Assembly: GCA_031276365.1 (NCBI GenBank)
Contig: JAISNG010000147.1
Coordinates: 1-8,327 of the forward strand
Length of the DNA: 8,327 bases
Reading direction: 5' to 3'
Source of the DNA: Campylobacteraceae bacterium
Lineage (GTDB): Bacteria; Campylobacterota; Campylobacteria; Campylobacterales; Campylobacteraceae
Under the pieces are notes generated by a model. It did no database searches. It was not told where the DNA came from and saw only the letters and a program-made list of their open reading frames with translations. Numbering within the stretch: position 1 is the first letter of the stretch; each line of letters starts with the position of its first letter. This document shows, in pieces, positions 1 through 6,511 of this stretch. The translations under genes and the position numbers were made by a program.

Positions 1-1232
1 AACTTCTCTACGACTGTTGCTACTCTCTCATTTCCTTTTGCATAATTTATCACTATATTTGCCAAAGGACCTACTTGCATAGGTTTGCCGTCGTATCGCG
101 GAGCCTTTATCCATGAATATTTGCCGCTCTCGTCAATAACTTTGGTATTAGCTGATTTGTTATTGCCGTCTATCGTTTGGGCATCTTTAAAGCCTGTGTA
201 TTTTGGATTGGTTTTACCATCATACGGATGCAAAGGTTCATTATCTTCATACCATGCGCGTGTTGCCTCTTCGGTTATTTTGCTCTCATCAACTTCATAT
301 ACTTTGCTGATATCGCCGTCTAATATGATACCGCTGTCAAACAGCCAGTCATTTGCGCCCGCGCCAAACTGAAACTCTTTGAATGTAAAGAGATTTGCAA
401 CGCCCATATCACCTGTTACGCTCTTTTCGCCCGCATATGCTTTACCAGCCATGACAAGGTCAGGATAATAAGCGCGGTTGATAAAATCGGCAATCTCCTG
501 AAATTTGACAAGATATTCGCCAAGGCGCGCAGGGTCAAGCAAATCCATAACACATGTAACGCCGCCGACTGTAAGACTTTGAGGATGCGGCTGTTTTGAA
601 CCGAAAATCGCCATCATCTGCGCAACTGTTCTTTGGATTTTCAAACATTCAAGATAGTGTGAAAGAGCTATAAGATTTTGTTCAGGCGTCAAATGATAAG
701 TTTTATGTCCCCAATAGCCATTATTAAATGGTCCCAAATGTCCCTTGCCAGCAAATGCCGCGACTTTGTCTTTTACGGCTTTTAAGTGGTCTGCACCCGT
801 TGCAAGCGGAGTTTCGGCATATTTAAAAGCCTCGTCGCTTGCTTTTTTCGGGTCTGCACCAAGTGCTGAGACTATATCTACCCAATCAAGTCCATGAAGG
901 TTGTAAAAATGAACAGGATGGTCATGCAAGAAAAGCGCATTATTCATGAGCGTTCTTGTCAAGACTGCGTTTAAAGGAGGCGTAATGCCAAGTGCATTTT
1001 CAACCGCCATGATTCCAGCCTTATAGTGTGAAAATGTACACACACCGCATATTCTTTGCGTAAAAAAGCCCGCATCACGCGGGTCTCTGCCTTTTAGTAT
1101 CTGTTCAAGACCTCTCCAAAGCGTAGCGGAAGAGTAAGCCTCCGTAACGACATTATTATCATCAACAACTACTTCTACTCTTAAATGCCCCTCTATTCTG
1201 GTAATCGGATCTACTACTATTCTTTTACTCAT
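1..1232 (-). CDS. hydB: [NiFe] uptake hydrogenase large subunit, 5' part only
   Basis: This is the catalytic large subunit of a periplasm-facing, membrane-bound [NiFe] hydrogenase, which oxidises H2 at a Ni-Fe(CN)2CO centre. I translated the reverse strand from the ATG at 1232-1230 and found it open for 410 codons to the window edge. Residues 11-15 (TRIEG) carry the conserved glutamate of the N-terminal motif. Residues 60-69 (RICGVCTFSH) are the first metal-binding motif, with C62 and C65 as two of the four cysteine ligands. Family members are usually around 570 residues, so about 160 residues, including the C-terminal DPCxxCxxH motif and the peptide removed by the maturation protease, lie outside the window. 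It has no signal of its own and would be co-exported with HydA. The start follows the hydA stop by 11 bases containing AAGGG, indicating one transcript. No frameshift is visible. Confidence 0.96.
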   Translation of the reverse strand, partial: MSKRIVVDPITRIEGHLRVEVVVDDNNVVTEAYSSATLWRGLEQILKGRDPRDAGFFTQRICGVCTFSHYKAGIMAVENALGITPPLNAVLTRTLMNNALFLHDHPVHFYNLHGLDWVDIVSALGADPKKASDEAFKYAETPLATGADHLKAVKDKVAAFAGKGHLGPFNNGYWGHKTYHLTPEQNLIALSHYLECLKIQRTVAQMMAIFGSKQPHPQSLTVGGVTCVMDLLDPARLGEYLVKFQEIADFINRAYYPDLVMAGKAYAGEKSVTGDMGVANLFTFKEFQFGAGANDWLFDSGIILDGDISKVYEVDESKITEEATRAWYEDNEPLHPYDGKTNPKYTGFKDAQTIDGNNKSANTKVIDESGKYSWIKAPRYDGKPMQVGPLANIVINYAKGNERVATVVEK

Positions 1233-1243
1233 TATCAACCCTT

Positions 1244-2380
1244 TTATTTATCTTTTCTAACTGCGCTGATAGCTGCGTGTGCCGCTATGCCGATTGCTGT
1301 TACGGTTAAAAGCGCAATGCCGATTTTATCTGCCGTACTATCGGCTGAAATTGAGCTGTACAACTTATCGGCAAGAGGCTCTTCAAACGTACCCATAGTA
1401 TCCCAAAAATCAGGCTCAGAACAGCCGATGCATCCATGTCCTGCTTGAACAGGCCATGAAGTGTGCTGGTTAAATCTCTCACGCGAACAGTTATTGAACG
1501 TGTAAGGACCTTTGCAGCCGACTTTATATAAACAGTAGCCTTTTTTCGCTCCCTCATCACCAAAACTCTGTACAAATTCGCCTGCATCAAAGTGCCCGCG
1601 TCTTTCGCAAAGGTCATGGATTCTAATACCGTAAGCCCATTTCGGACGATTGTACGCGTCAAGCGCAGGAAGCGTACCGAAAAGTATATAGTGCAGAACG
1701 TTTCCGACGATATTTTTCTCGCTTGGAGGACAGCCTGGAACATTTATAACTGGTTTGTTTGTAATTTTGCTAAGCGGTTTCGCATTTGTAGGATTTGGTT
1801 TTGCAGCCTGAATACCGCCGAAACTTGAACATGTACCTATCGCAAATATCGCCGCAGCGCCTGCTGCCGCATCTCTTGCATGTTCTGCTCCCTTTTTGCC
1901 GTGTGGTCCGACAGTCAGATAAAACTCACTGCTTCCCGCAGGTATTCCACCCTCAACCATAAGAATATATTTGCCTTTATATTTTTTGATGGCGTCTTCG
2001 AGATTATACTCTGCCTGCCAGCCTGATGCCGCCATAATTGTCTCATGATACTCCAATGAAATATGGTCAAATATTAGATTGTCTATCGTAGGCGCATCGG
2101 TTCTTAGCAAACTTTCGCTGCATCCAGTACACTCTGCCATGTGAAGCCAAATAACAGGCAGTCTGTCCGTAAGTTCGGCAGCTTGCGCCATTAACGGCGT
2201 AAATGTAGCGGGTAGAGAAAACATGGCAGTCATACCTGCAGCCCACTTCATAAAATCGCGTCTGCTGATACCGCTTTCTTCCAGAAAGGCGCTTACGGAT
2301 TTCTCCTCTTTCACCTTTGGAAATTCAGCCAAGACATTTAGTCTTTCGGCTATCTTGTCGTAGAGCTCTTGATGATTCAT
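1244..2380 (-). CDS. hydA: [NiFe] uptake hydrogenase small subunit, Tat-exported
   Basis: This is the electron-transfer small subunit (378 aa), carrying three Fe-S clusters from the HydB active site towards a membrane cytochrome b. A twin-arginine signal, SRRDFMK (R40, R41), follows an unusually long n-region of about 39 residues; cleavage near A67 (AQA|AE) is plausible. Likely proximal cluster ligands are C84, C87, C184 and C217. Likely distal ligands are H255, C258, C283 and C289. Likely medial ligands are C298, C317 and C320. Residues 353-374 form a hydrophobic C-terminal anchor helix followed by a basic end (RKDK), typical of membrane-bound uptake enzymes; it contains H368. The positions of the two extra cysteines of oxygen-tolerant enzymes are glycines here (G86, G189), so the enzyme is predicted to be the standard oxygen-sensitive type. 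The ATG start is supported by AGGAG at 2391-2387, six bases upstream. It sits at the head of a hydAB transcription unit after a 284-base gap. Confidence 0.97.
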   Translation of the reverse strand: MNHQELYDKIAERLNVLAEFPKVKEEKSVSAFLEESGISRRDFMKWAAGMTAMFSLPATFTPLMAQAAELTDRLPVIWLHMAECTGCSESLLRTDAPTIDNLIFDHISLEYHETIMAASGWQAEYNLEDAIKKYKGKYILMVEGGIPAGSSEFYLTVGPHGKKGAEHARDAAAGAAAIFAIGTCSSFGGIQAAKPNPTNAKPLSKITNKPVINVPGCPPSEKNIVGNVLHYILFGTLPALDAYNRPKWAYGIRIHDLCERRGHFDAGEFVQSFGDEGAKKGYCLYKVGCKGPYTFNNCSRERFNQHTSWPVQAGHGCIGCSEPDFWDTMGTFEEPLADKLYSSISADSTADKIGIALLTVTAIGIAAHAAISAVRKDK

Positions 2381-2427
2381 TTGCTACTCCTAATTTTTTG
2401 CTTCAAGAAGCTTGATTTGTAATATTT

Positions 2428-2482
2428 TTTTATCTTAATATATTATTTTATCTTGACATATTAAAGCCTGCTGTTTTGACAT
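2428..2482 (-). promoter_or_regulatory. Probable hydA promoter region with short direct repeats
   Basis: On the minus strand ATGTCAA occurs twice (2482-2476 and 2459-2453, 23 bases apart). AAGATAAAA also occurs twice (2454-2446 and 2436-2428, 18 bases apart). The sequences TAAAAT (2450-2445) and TATATT (2442-2437) are possible -10 elements, which would give a leader of roughly 50-60 bases before the hydA ATG. Epsilonproteobacterial sigma-70 promoters often lack a clear -35 box and rely on a -10 element in AT-rich DNA, so base composition alone produces many candidates. The repeats could be regulator sites or chance; I cannot assign a regulator. Confidence 0.35.
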
Positions 2483-2541
2483 CCAAAGAGATAAAATATG
2501 TGTAAAAATGCAACATTTTAAAAGGATAAAATTTGTATGAA

Positions 2542-2575
2542 TAAAAAAATTTCAGTAAAGAAAAATTTACTGAAA
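2542..2575 (-). terminator. Rho-independent terminator-like inverted repeat
   Basis: Positions 2550-2559 and 2566-2575 form a perfect 10-bp inverted repeat around a 6-base loop. On the minus strand it reads TTTCAGTAAA, loop, TTTACTGAAA, followed at once by seven T residues (2549-2543). Its position about 90 bases after the stop of the 195-aa gene and before hydA suits termination of minus-strand transcription. The stem has only two G/C pairs out of ten, so it is weak for an intrinsic terminator. On the plus strand the hairpin is followed by a shorter U-poor stretch, so the minus-strand reading is preferred. A dyad operator for a dimeric regulator is the main alternative. Confidence 0.55.
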
Positions 2576-2606
2576 AAGTTACTATTTTATTGCTTTTATA
2601 GGAAGA

Positions 2607-2627
2607 AACCGCACTTTGCGAACCGCA
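2607..2627. repeat. GC-rich 7-base direct repeat with alternative hairpins
   Basis: On the plus strand AACCGCA occurs at 2607-2613 and again at 2621-2627, with a 7-base spacer CTTTGCG. The spacer and arms also pair with each other: on the minus strand TGCG-GTT-CGCA and CGCA-AAG-TGCG are two mutually exclusive small hairpins sharing the central CGCA. This is a GC-rich island in an otherwise very AT-rich gap, about 40 bases beyond the stop of the 195-aa gene. Its function is not known; it could be RNA structure in a 3' untranslated region or a tandem protein-binding site. Confidence 0.5.
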
Positions 2628-2664
2628 TAATTTTATTAAAATTTGGTAAAATATAATTTACTTT

Positions 2665-3252
2665 TTATGATAAAATTCCAATTTCCTTAAAATAATCCGC
2701 GATATTCTTCAATGAAAACTCCTTGTCGTACATGTAAATCTCCTGCCAAGTCTTACCTTTAATGCCTCCGTAACATGCAAGGTTTTCGTTGTTGAAAAGC
2801 CTGAGATTAAAATCCAGCGCGGCGCGAATCAAAACATAATATTGAAATATACTCAAACTGTCCGCCAAAAACAGGCTCTTCATGCAGTCGTTATAAACGT
2901 TCTCATCGTCTTTCCAGATACGTTTTGCAAAATCATGCTGAAATTCAATAGATTTTTTAGGATACAGCAGAAACTCTTTGATGCCTTTTTTAAAATTCTC
3001 TCTTGTCGGAACACTTTTTGTGCCTGTAAGAAAAAGATAGACGCATATCAAAAAAAGCTCTTCAACAAATATCACCTTTTTGCACAGCTCTTTTTTTGTC
3101 TCGTTTTCGGCGTCAATCTGCTCTCTTAGATACTCAATATGCTTTGTACGCCAATTTTTCTCATTGCCGTTAAGACATTTTTGCCATTCAATCAATGTTG
3201 GTCTTGGGATATTGAACCGCTCTAAAATAGGCTTGTAGCTGACTCGTTTCAT
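2665..3252 (-). CDS. Hypothetical 195-aa protein with helix-turn-helix-like N-terminus
   Basis: I do not recognise this protein as a named family. Residues about 5-25 (SYKPILERFNIPRPTLIEWQ) have the pattern of a short helix, turn and recognition helix, as in regulators or transposase-type DNA-binding domains that 'read' a target before a WQ/W residue. Residues 36-58 are charged and probably helical. Residues 60-77 (VIFVEELFLICVYLFLTG) are hydrophobic but interrupted by two glutamates, so a buried helix is likelier than a membrane span. The rest is mixed helical, with no catalytic motif I can name. The ATG is supported by AAGGA seven bases upstream. It is a single gene with its own upstream gap (100 bases) and downstream gap (284 bases), between ubiD and hydA on the same strand. 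Its DNA looks more AT-rich than hydA: one sampled 60-base line has 16 G+C against 33 in a hydA line. A role in regulating hydAB is only a guess from position. Confidence 0.8.
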   Translation of the reverse strand: MKRVSYKPILERFNIPRPTLIEWQKCLNGNEKNWRTKHIEYLREQIDAENETKKELCKKVIFVEELFLICVYLFLTGTKSVPTRENFKKGIKEFLLYPKKSIEFQHDFAKRIWKDDENVYNDCMKSLFLADSLSIFQYYVLIRAALDFNLRLFNNENLACYGGIKGKTWQEIYMYDKEFSLKNIADYFKEIGILS

Positions 3253-3308
3253 AGCTGTTCCTTTGGCTTGGAGTAGAAAATTTTAGTAATTTTACCAAAA
3301 ATATTTTT

Positions 3309-3314
3309 ATTATA
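3309..3314 (-). promoter_or_regulatory. Candidate -10 box for the 195-aa gene
   Basis: The minus strand reads TATAAT at 3314-3309, a perfect sigma-70 -10 consensus inside AT-rich DNA. It would start transcription near 3302, about 50 bases before the ATG at 3252. A second weaker candidate, TAAAAT at 3294-3289, lies closer. No convincing -35 box is seen, which is common in this group. The whole 100-base gap (3253-3352) shows no strong hairpin terminator for the upstream ubiD operon, so read-through into this gene cannot be excluded. Confidence 0.4.
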
Positions 3315-3352
3315 AGATTTTACGGATATGAATACACAAAATGAAACTGTTT

Positions 3353-5170
3353 TTATATCCAAAACCTTTTCGCAAAATCATCGTCAATATCAATAAGAGC
3401 GCGTTTTTTAAGTCTCTCCAACACATTTTTATCGCAGTTTACAACATTAGGCCATTCGCGTTCATATCCTTCAAGCACGCCCTTTTTCGTAGCGTCAATT
3501 CCGAAAAACTCATCTTCTATAAAAATATCGCGCTTTGCGTCAATATTATTTGTAACTTTCCAAATTAACATGTAAAGATTTTCTATATCGTCGCTCTCTG
3601 CATCCGTAAACACAAGTAATTTTGTATGTTTTCTGACGGGTCTTAGCATCCTAAAAACCTCTCTTACCGCTCTCTCTTTTTTTATGGATATAAAAGTTAC
3701 GGGGGTTTTCGTATCGGTCATAAACTGCTTTATATCTTTTATCTCATGGCAAAGAATTGACATTTTGTCCAAAAGCTCTACATCGCCTAAAATCTCCTTT
3801 GTTTCCGTTTCTATTTCGCTGATAGTGCAGTCAAGCCCCAATTTACCGCCATAACACGCATTGGGCGAAGCGTGGTCAAGCGCATCGCAAATTCCTTCGC
3901 TGATTATGATGCTCTCTTTGTTTATCCTGTTGAGTATAAATCTTGAAATACTTTCGCGCTCATGTAACGGCGGTGCGTCCTCTCCGACAAATATGGCATG
4001 TTTGACAAAGCTCATCTGCCCTACGCCCCAAAAAGCATGCATAAATTGCTTTGCATGTCCAAAATAGCGCGTTTTCATCTTTGCAAGTATGAGATTGTGA
4101 AAAACGCCGTTTTCAGGCATATCATAATCTATAAGTTCTGGTGTTGTGGTTTTTAAAAGCGGTAAAAAGATGCGTGCTGTCGCCTGCCCCATATATTTAT
4201 CCTCTATCGGCGGCTTGCCCACAACAGTAGCGTGATATATCGGCTCAAGCTTACTTGTAATGCATGTAACCTCCATAACAGGATACAACTCTTTTGGCGT
4301 ATAAAATCCCGTATGATCTCCAAACGGTCCCTCAAGTTCAAGATTTTGCGGATTTACCCACCCTTCAAGAACCAAATCTGCATCGTCAGGAACGTATATA
4401 GGATTTGTCAATGACTTGATGAGTTTTGCCTTTTTGTTGCGTATAAAGCCATAAAGCAGCAATTCAAAAAAACCATACGGCATCGGAGTTTGAGCACACC
4501 AGATATAAAGAGGATCTCCGCCTATGGCTATGGAAATCGGCATTTTTTTATTTTCTTTTTTGTACTCGTTAAAAAAATGCATACCGTCTTTATGTATCTG
4601 CCAATGCACGCCAAGATGATTTTTGTCATATACTTGCATTCTATACATGCCGAGATTTTGCAATTTACCATCAAGGCTTTGCGTATAAACCTGCCCCATG
4701 GTTATGAAAGCTCCGCCGTCATCAGGCCACGTAGTAAGAATGGGAATATTGAAAAGATTTACCTTATCGCCCTGTTTTACAAACTCTTGACATATTCCCT
4801 TGCCGCCGACACGTTTGGGCGGGATATTTTTCAAAGAGAGCAGTTTGGTAAAAAACTCCGCCTTGCCCCTAAATCCAGCTTCTATGCGAAGTTTCATTAA
4901 CTCATCTATCTCTTTTGAAATCTCCTGCGGGTCCTTGCCGAAAATCAGCTTCAACGCCTCTTTGGAGCTAAATATATTCATTAAAACAGGTATATGAAAC
5001 TCTTTGCCGAGCCGCTTGCTCACGGGCTTCAAAAAGAGCAGCGCCTTTGAATCCTCTTTTTTGGCTTCTATGAAAGCTATGTGCGGTATCTCCAAATCAA
5101 TATCAACGCTCTCGTTTATAATTTTCAAAAGATTGTGCTGCCTGAGTAACTCTATAATATTGTCCACCAT
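3353..5170 (-). CDS. ubiD: UbiD-family decarboxylase, probable menaquinone biosynthesis (futalosine route)
   Basis: This is a 605-aa cytoplasmic decarboxylase of the UbiD family, which uses prenylated FMN made by a UbiX partner. Candidate cofactor and metal residues are N172 and R177 (in NLGMYRMQ), H189 and E236 (PYGFFE). The acid motif EGPFGDHTGFY spans 280-290. R177, E280 and D285 match the Arg-Glu-Asp/Glu catalytic set of the family. At 605 residues it is about 100 longer than E. coli UbiD. That length suits the decarboxylase group assigned to menaquinone synthesis by the futalosine pathway, which epsilonproteobacteria use instead of making ubiquinone. The name ubiD therefore describes the family rather than a ubiquinone role; the exact substrate is inferred. 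The ATG lies 10 bases after the hemC stop, with GGAGG in between, so it is the last gene of the hemA-proS-fxsA-hemC-ubiD row. Confidence 0.93.
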   Translation of the reverse strand: MVDNIIELLRQHNLLKIINESVDIDLEIPHIAFIEAKKEDSKALLFLKPVSKRLGKEFHIPVLMNIFSSKEALKLIFGKDPQEISKEIDELMKLRIEAGFRGKAEFFTKLLSLKNIPPKRVGGKGICQEFVKQGDKVNLFNIPILTTWPDDGGAFITMGQVYTQSLDGKLQNLGMYRMQVYDKNHLGVHWQIHKDGMHFFNEYKKENKKMPISIAIGGDPLYIWCAQTPMPYGFFELLLYGFIRNKKAKLIKSLTNPIYVPDDADLVLEGWVNPQNLELEGPFGDHTGFYTPKELYPVMEVTCITSKLEPIYHATVVGKPPIEDKYMGQATARIFLPLLKTTTPELIDYDMPENGVFHNLILAKMKTRYFGHAKQFMHAFWGVGQMSFVKHAIFVGEDAPPLHERESISRFILNRINKESIIISEGICDALDHASPNACYGGKLGLDCTISEIETETKEILGDVELLDKMSILCHEIKDIKQFMTDTKTPVTFISIKKERAVREVFRMLRPVRKHTKLLVFTDAESDDIENLYMLIWKVTNNIDAKRDIFIEDEFFGIDATKKGVLEGYEREWPNVVNCDKNVLERLKKRALIDIDDDFAKRFWI

Positions 5171-5180
5171 CTGCCTCCAA

Positions 5181-6125
5181 TCAAAAAATCACTTCGTTTG
5201 CCATCTTTTCGGCTCTATCCAAAATCTCTCTTGCACCCTTTGCTATTATCATATCAGCCAGCTCTTTGCCAACATTTTTGTAATTCTCTCTATCTGTTTC
5301 AATTTCCGCGTGCAAAAGCTCCTTGCCGTTTGGCAGTCCCACTACAGCCTTTATATACAAATTGCTCCCGTTTATCTTGGCATTAACGCCTATTGGAACT
5401 TGGCAGCCGCCCTCAAGCCTTGCTACAAAATCCCTCTCAACTCTTGTTTCAATGTTGCATTCATCATCGTTTAAAAAATCAATTATCTGCAAAATTTCGG
5501 TATCATCAACCGCTTCTACTCCCAAGGCCGCCTGTCCCATAGCTGGAATCATGAAGTCCGTATCTATCGGTGAAAAGTATCTTATCTCGCTTTGAAGCTC
5601 AAGTCTTTTTACGCCGGCTGCCGCTAAAATAATAGCGTCAAATTCACCTCTTTTTAATTTTTCAATCCTTGTATTTATGTTTCCGCGCAAGTTTTTTATT
5701 GTTAAATCCGAACGCTTTGATAAAATCTGCATTCTGCGCCTAAGGCTTGTGGTGCCGACGACCGCGCCGTTTGGAAGTGCGTCTATATTTTCATATTTTT
5801 GTGAAAGCACCGCGTCTCTTACGTCTTCCCTTTTTGTTATTGCACCAAGTTTTAACCCTTTTGGAAATACAACAGGAACATCTTTGAGGCTATGGACGGC
5901 TATATGCGCTTTGCCTTTTAACATAGCATCTTCAAGCTCTTTTGTGAAAAGTCCTTTGCCGCCGATTTTTGCCAGCGGTGTGTCCAGTATCTTATCCCCT
6001 TTAGTTTTCATCACATTCAGTTTTACATTTAAATCAGGATAGGTTTTTTCCAATTTTGATTTTATATATTCGGACTGCCAAAGAGCCAATCTGCTGCCCC
6101 TTGTGGCTATTATCAACTCTTTCAT
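5181..6125 (-). CDS. hemC: Porphobilinogen deaminase (hydroxymethylbilane synthase)
   Basis: The enzyme joins four porphobilinogen units into hydroxymethylbilane in the haem pathway, in the cytoplasm. At 314 residues it has the normal family length. Visible motifs are ATRGSRLAL (7-15), HSLKDVP (78-84) with the catalytic aspartate D82, and GTTSLRRR (124-131) with substrate-binding arginines. LRGNINTRIEKL follows at 146-157. LEGGCQVPIGV (237-247) contains C241, which carries the dipyrromethane cofactor. All key residues are present. The ATG overlaps the fxsA stop as ATGA (6125-6122), with GAGG seven bases upstream, so translation is probably coupled. Its partner in the pathway, hemA, is three genes upstream in the same row. 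Confidence 0.98.
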   Translation of the reverse strand: MKELIIATRGSRLALWQSEYIKSKLEKTYPDLNVKLNVMKTKGDKILDTPLAKIGGKGLFTKELEDAMLKGKAHIAVHSLKDVPVVFPKGLKLGAITKREDVRDAVLSQKYENIDALPNGAVVGTTSLRRRMQILSKRSDLTIKNLRGNINTRIEKLKRGEFDAIILAAAGVKRLELQSEIRYFSPIDTDFMIPAMGQAALGVEAVDDTEILQIIDFLNDDECNIETRVERDFVARLEGGCQVPIGVNAKINGSNLYIKAVVGLPNGKELLHAEIETDRENYKNVGKELADMIIAKGAREILDRAEKMANEVIF

Positions 6126-6511
6126 CTTCTGTCCTCTTTTTCCTCAACAATCTCAACGTCTATTATATCATCGTCATCACGTGAATCTTTGCCGCCTATG
6201 AGCAAAACAGCTGAAAAAACAAGCAAAACTGCCCCCGTAATATCGCCGAAAAATCCGGGCAGTATTAACAAAAAAGCCCCTAAAATCCGTATGGTGGAAG
6301 CCAAAGATAAGGTAGAGAGTGGAATTCTTTTTTGTACGATTTTATCAAAACTCTCTTTCAGCGTAAATGGGGTATTAAAAAATATCACAAACCCAAAAAC
6401 TGCACTTAAGACTATCTCCAAAAAAGTGTAAAAAACTCCAACAGCAGAAGCTAAAGGCACCGTAACCATAATTTCAACAAACAGATAAGTCAGCAAAAGT
6501 ATGAGTTTCAC
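6122..6511 (-). CDS. fxsA: FxsA-family membrane protein
   Basis: This is a 129-aa inner-membrane protein of the FxsA family. The E. coli member was named because its overproduction relieves F-plasmid exclusion of phage T7; its normal cellular role is unclear. Hydrophobic stretches lie at about 3-20, 23-45, 67-84 and 87-106. The family hallmark LPGFFGDITG occurs at about 74-83, between the last two. The tail from about 107 is very acidic (RDDDDIIDVE) and ends in EKEDRR, so it is probably cytosolic. The start is a GTG immediately after the proS TAA, supported by AGAGG about eight bases upstream. The first in-frame ATG would cut into the first membrane helix, so GTG is preferred. Its stop overlaps the hemC start. 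Confidence 0.88.
   Translation of the reverse strand: MKLILLLTYLFVEIMVTVPLASAVGVFYTFLEIVLSAVFGFVIFFNTPFTLKESFDKIVQKRIPLSTLSLASTIRILGAFLLILPGFFGDITGAVLLVFSAVLLIGGKDSRDDDDIIDVEIVEEKEDRR

Larger units (their letters stand above)
2381..2664. other. Intergenic region between the 195-aa gene and hydA
   Basis: This 284-base, strongly AT-rich gap contains no credible gene on either strand. Read on the minus strand it holds, in order, a small GC-rich repeat cluster (2627-2607), a terminator-like inverted repeat (2575-2542), two pairs of short direct repeats (2482-2428) and the hydA Shine-Dalgarno sequence (AGGAG, 2391-2387). The stretch 2411-2400 (GCTTC-TT-GAAGC on the minus strand) is a short self-complementary element in the hydA leader; its two-base loop is too tight for a normal hairpin. 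The hydA promoter must lie here because hydA has no close upstream gene. Confidence 0.8.

Noticed and set aside
85..372. 95-codon open frame on the plus strand
   Set aside because: It is antisense to hydB, whose minus-strand reading is open and matches the hydrogenase family throughout.
1306..1743. 145-codon open frame on the minus strand inside hydA
   Set aside because: It lies wholly within hydA in another frame, its product has no recognisable motif, and hydA itself is certain.
2453..2506. TTGACAT boxes (2453 and 2476) as plus-strand -35 elements
   Set aside because: No good -10 box follows at normal spacing and no plus-strand gene lies downstream.
2652..2657. TATAAT on the plus strand as a promoter
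   Set aside because: It would fire into the 3' end of a minus-strand gene with nothing to express; AT-rich DNA readily yields such boxes.
4490..4900. 136-codon open frame on the plus strand
   Set aside because: It is antisense to the conserved ubiD-family gene, has no family resemblance and no neighbouring plus-strand gene.
5004..5474. 156-codon open frame on the plus strand across the ubiD-hemC junction
   Set aside because: It is antisense to two confident genes and its translation is low-complexity, rich in Ser, Leu, Cys and Phe, typical of shadow frames.
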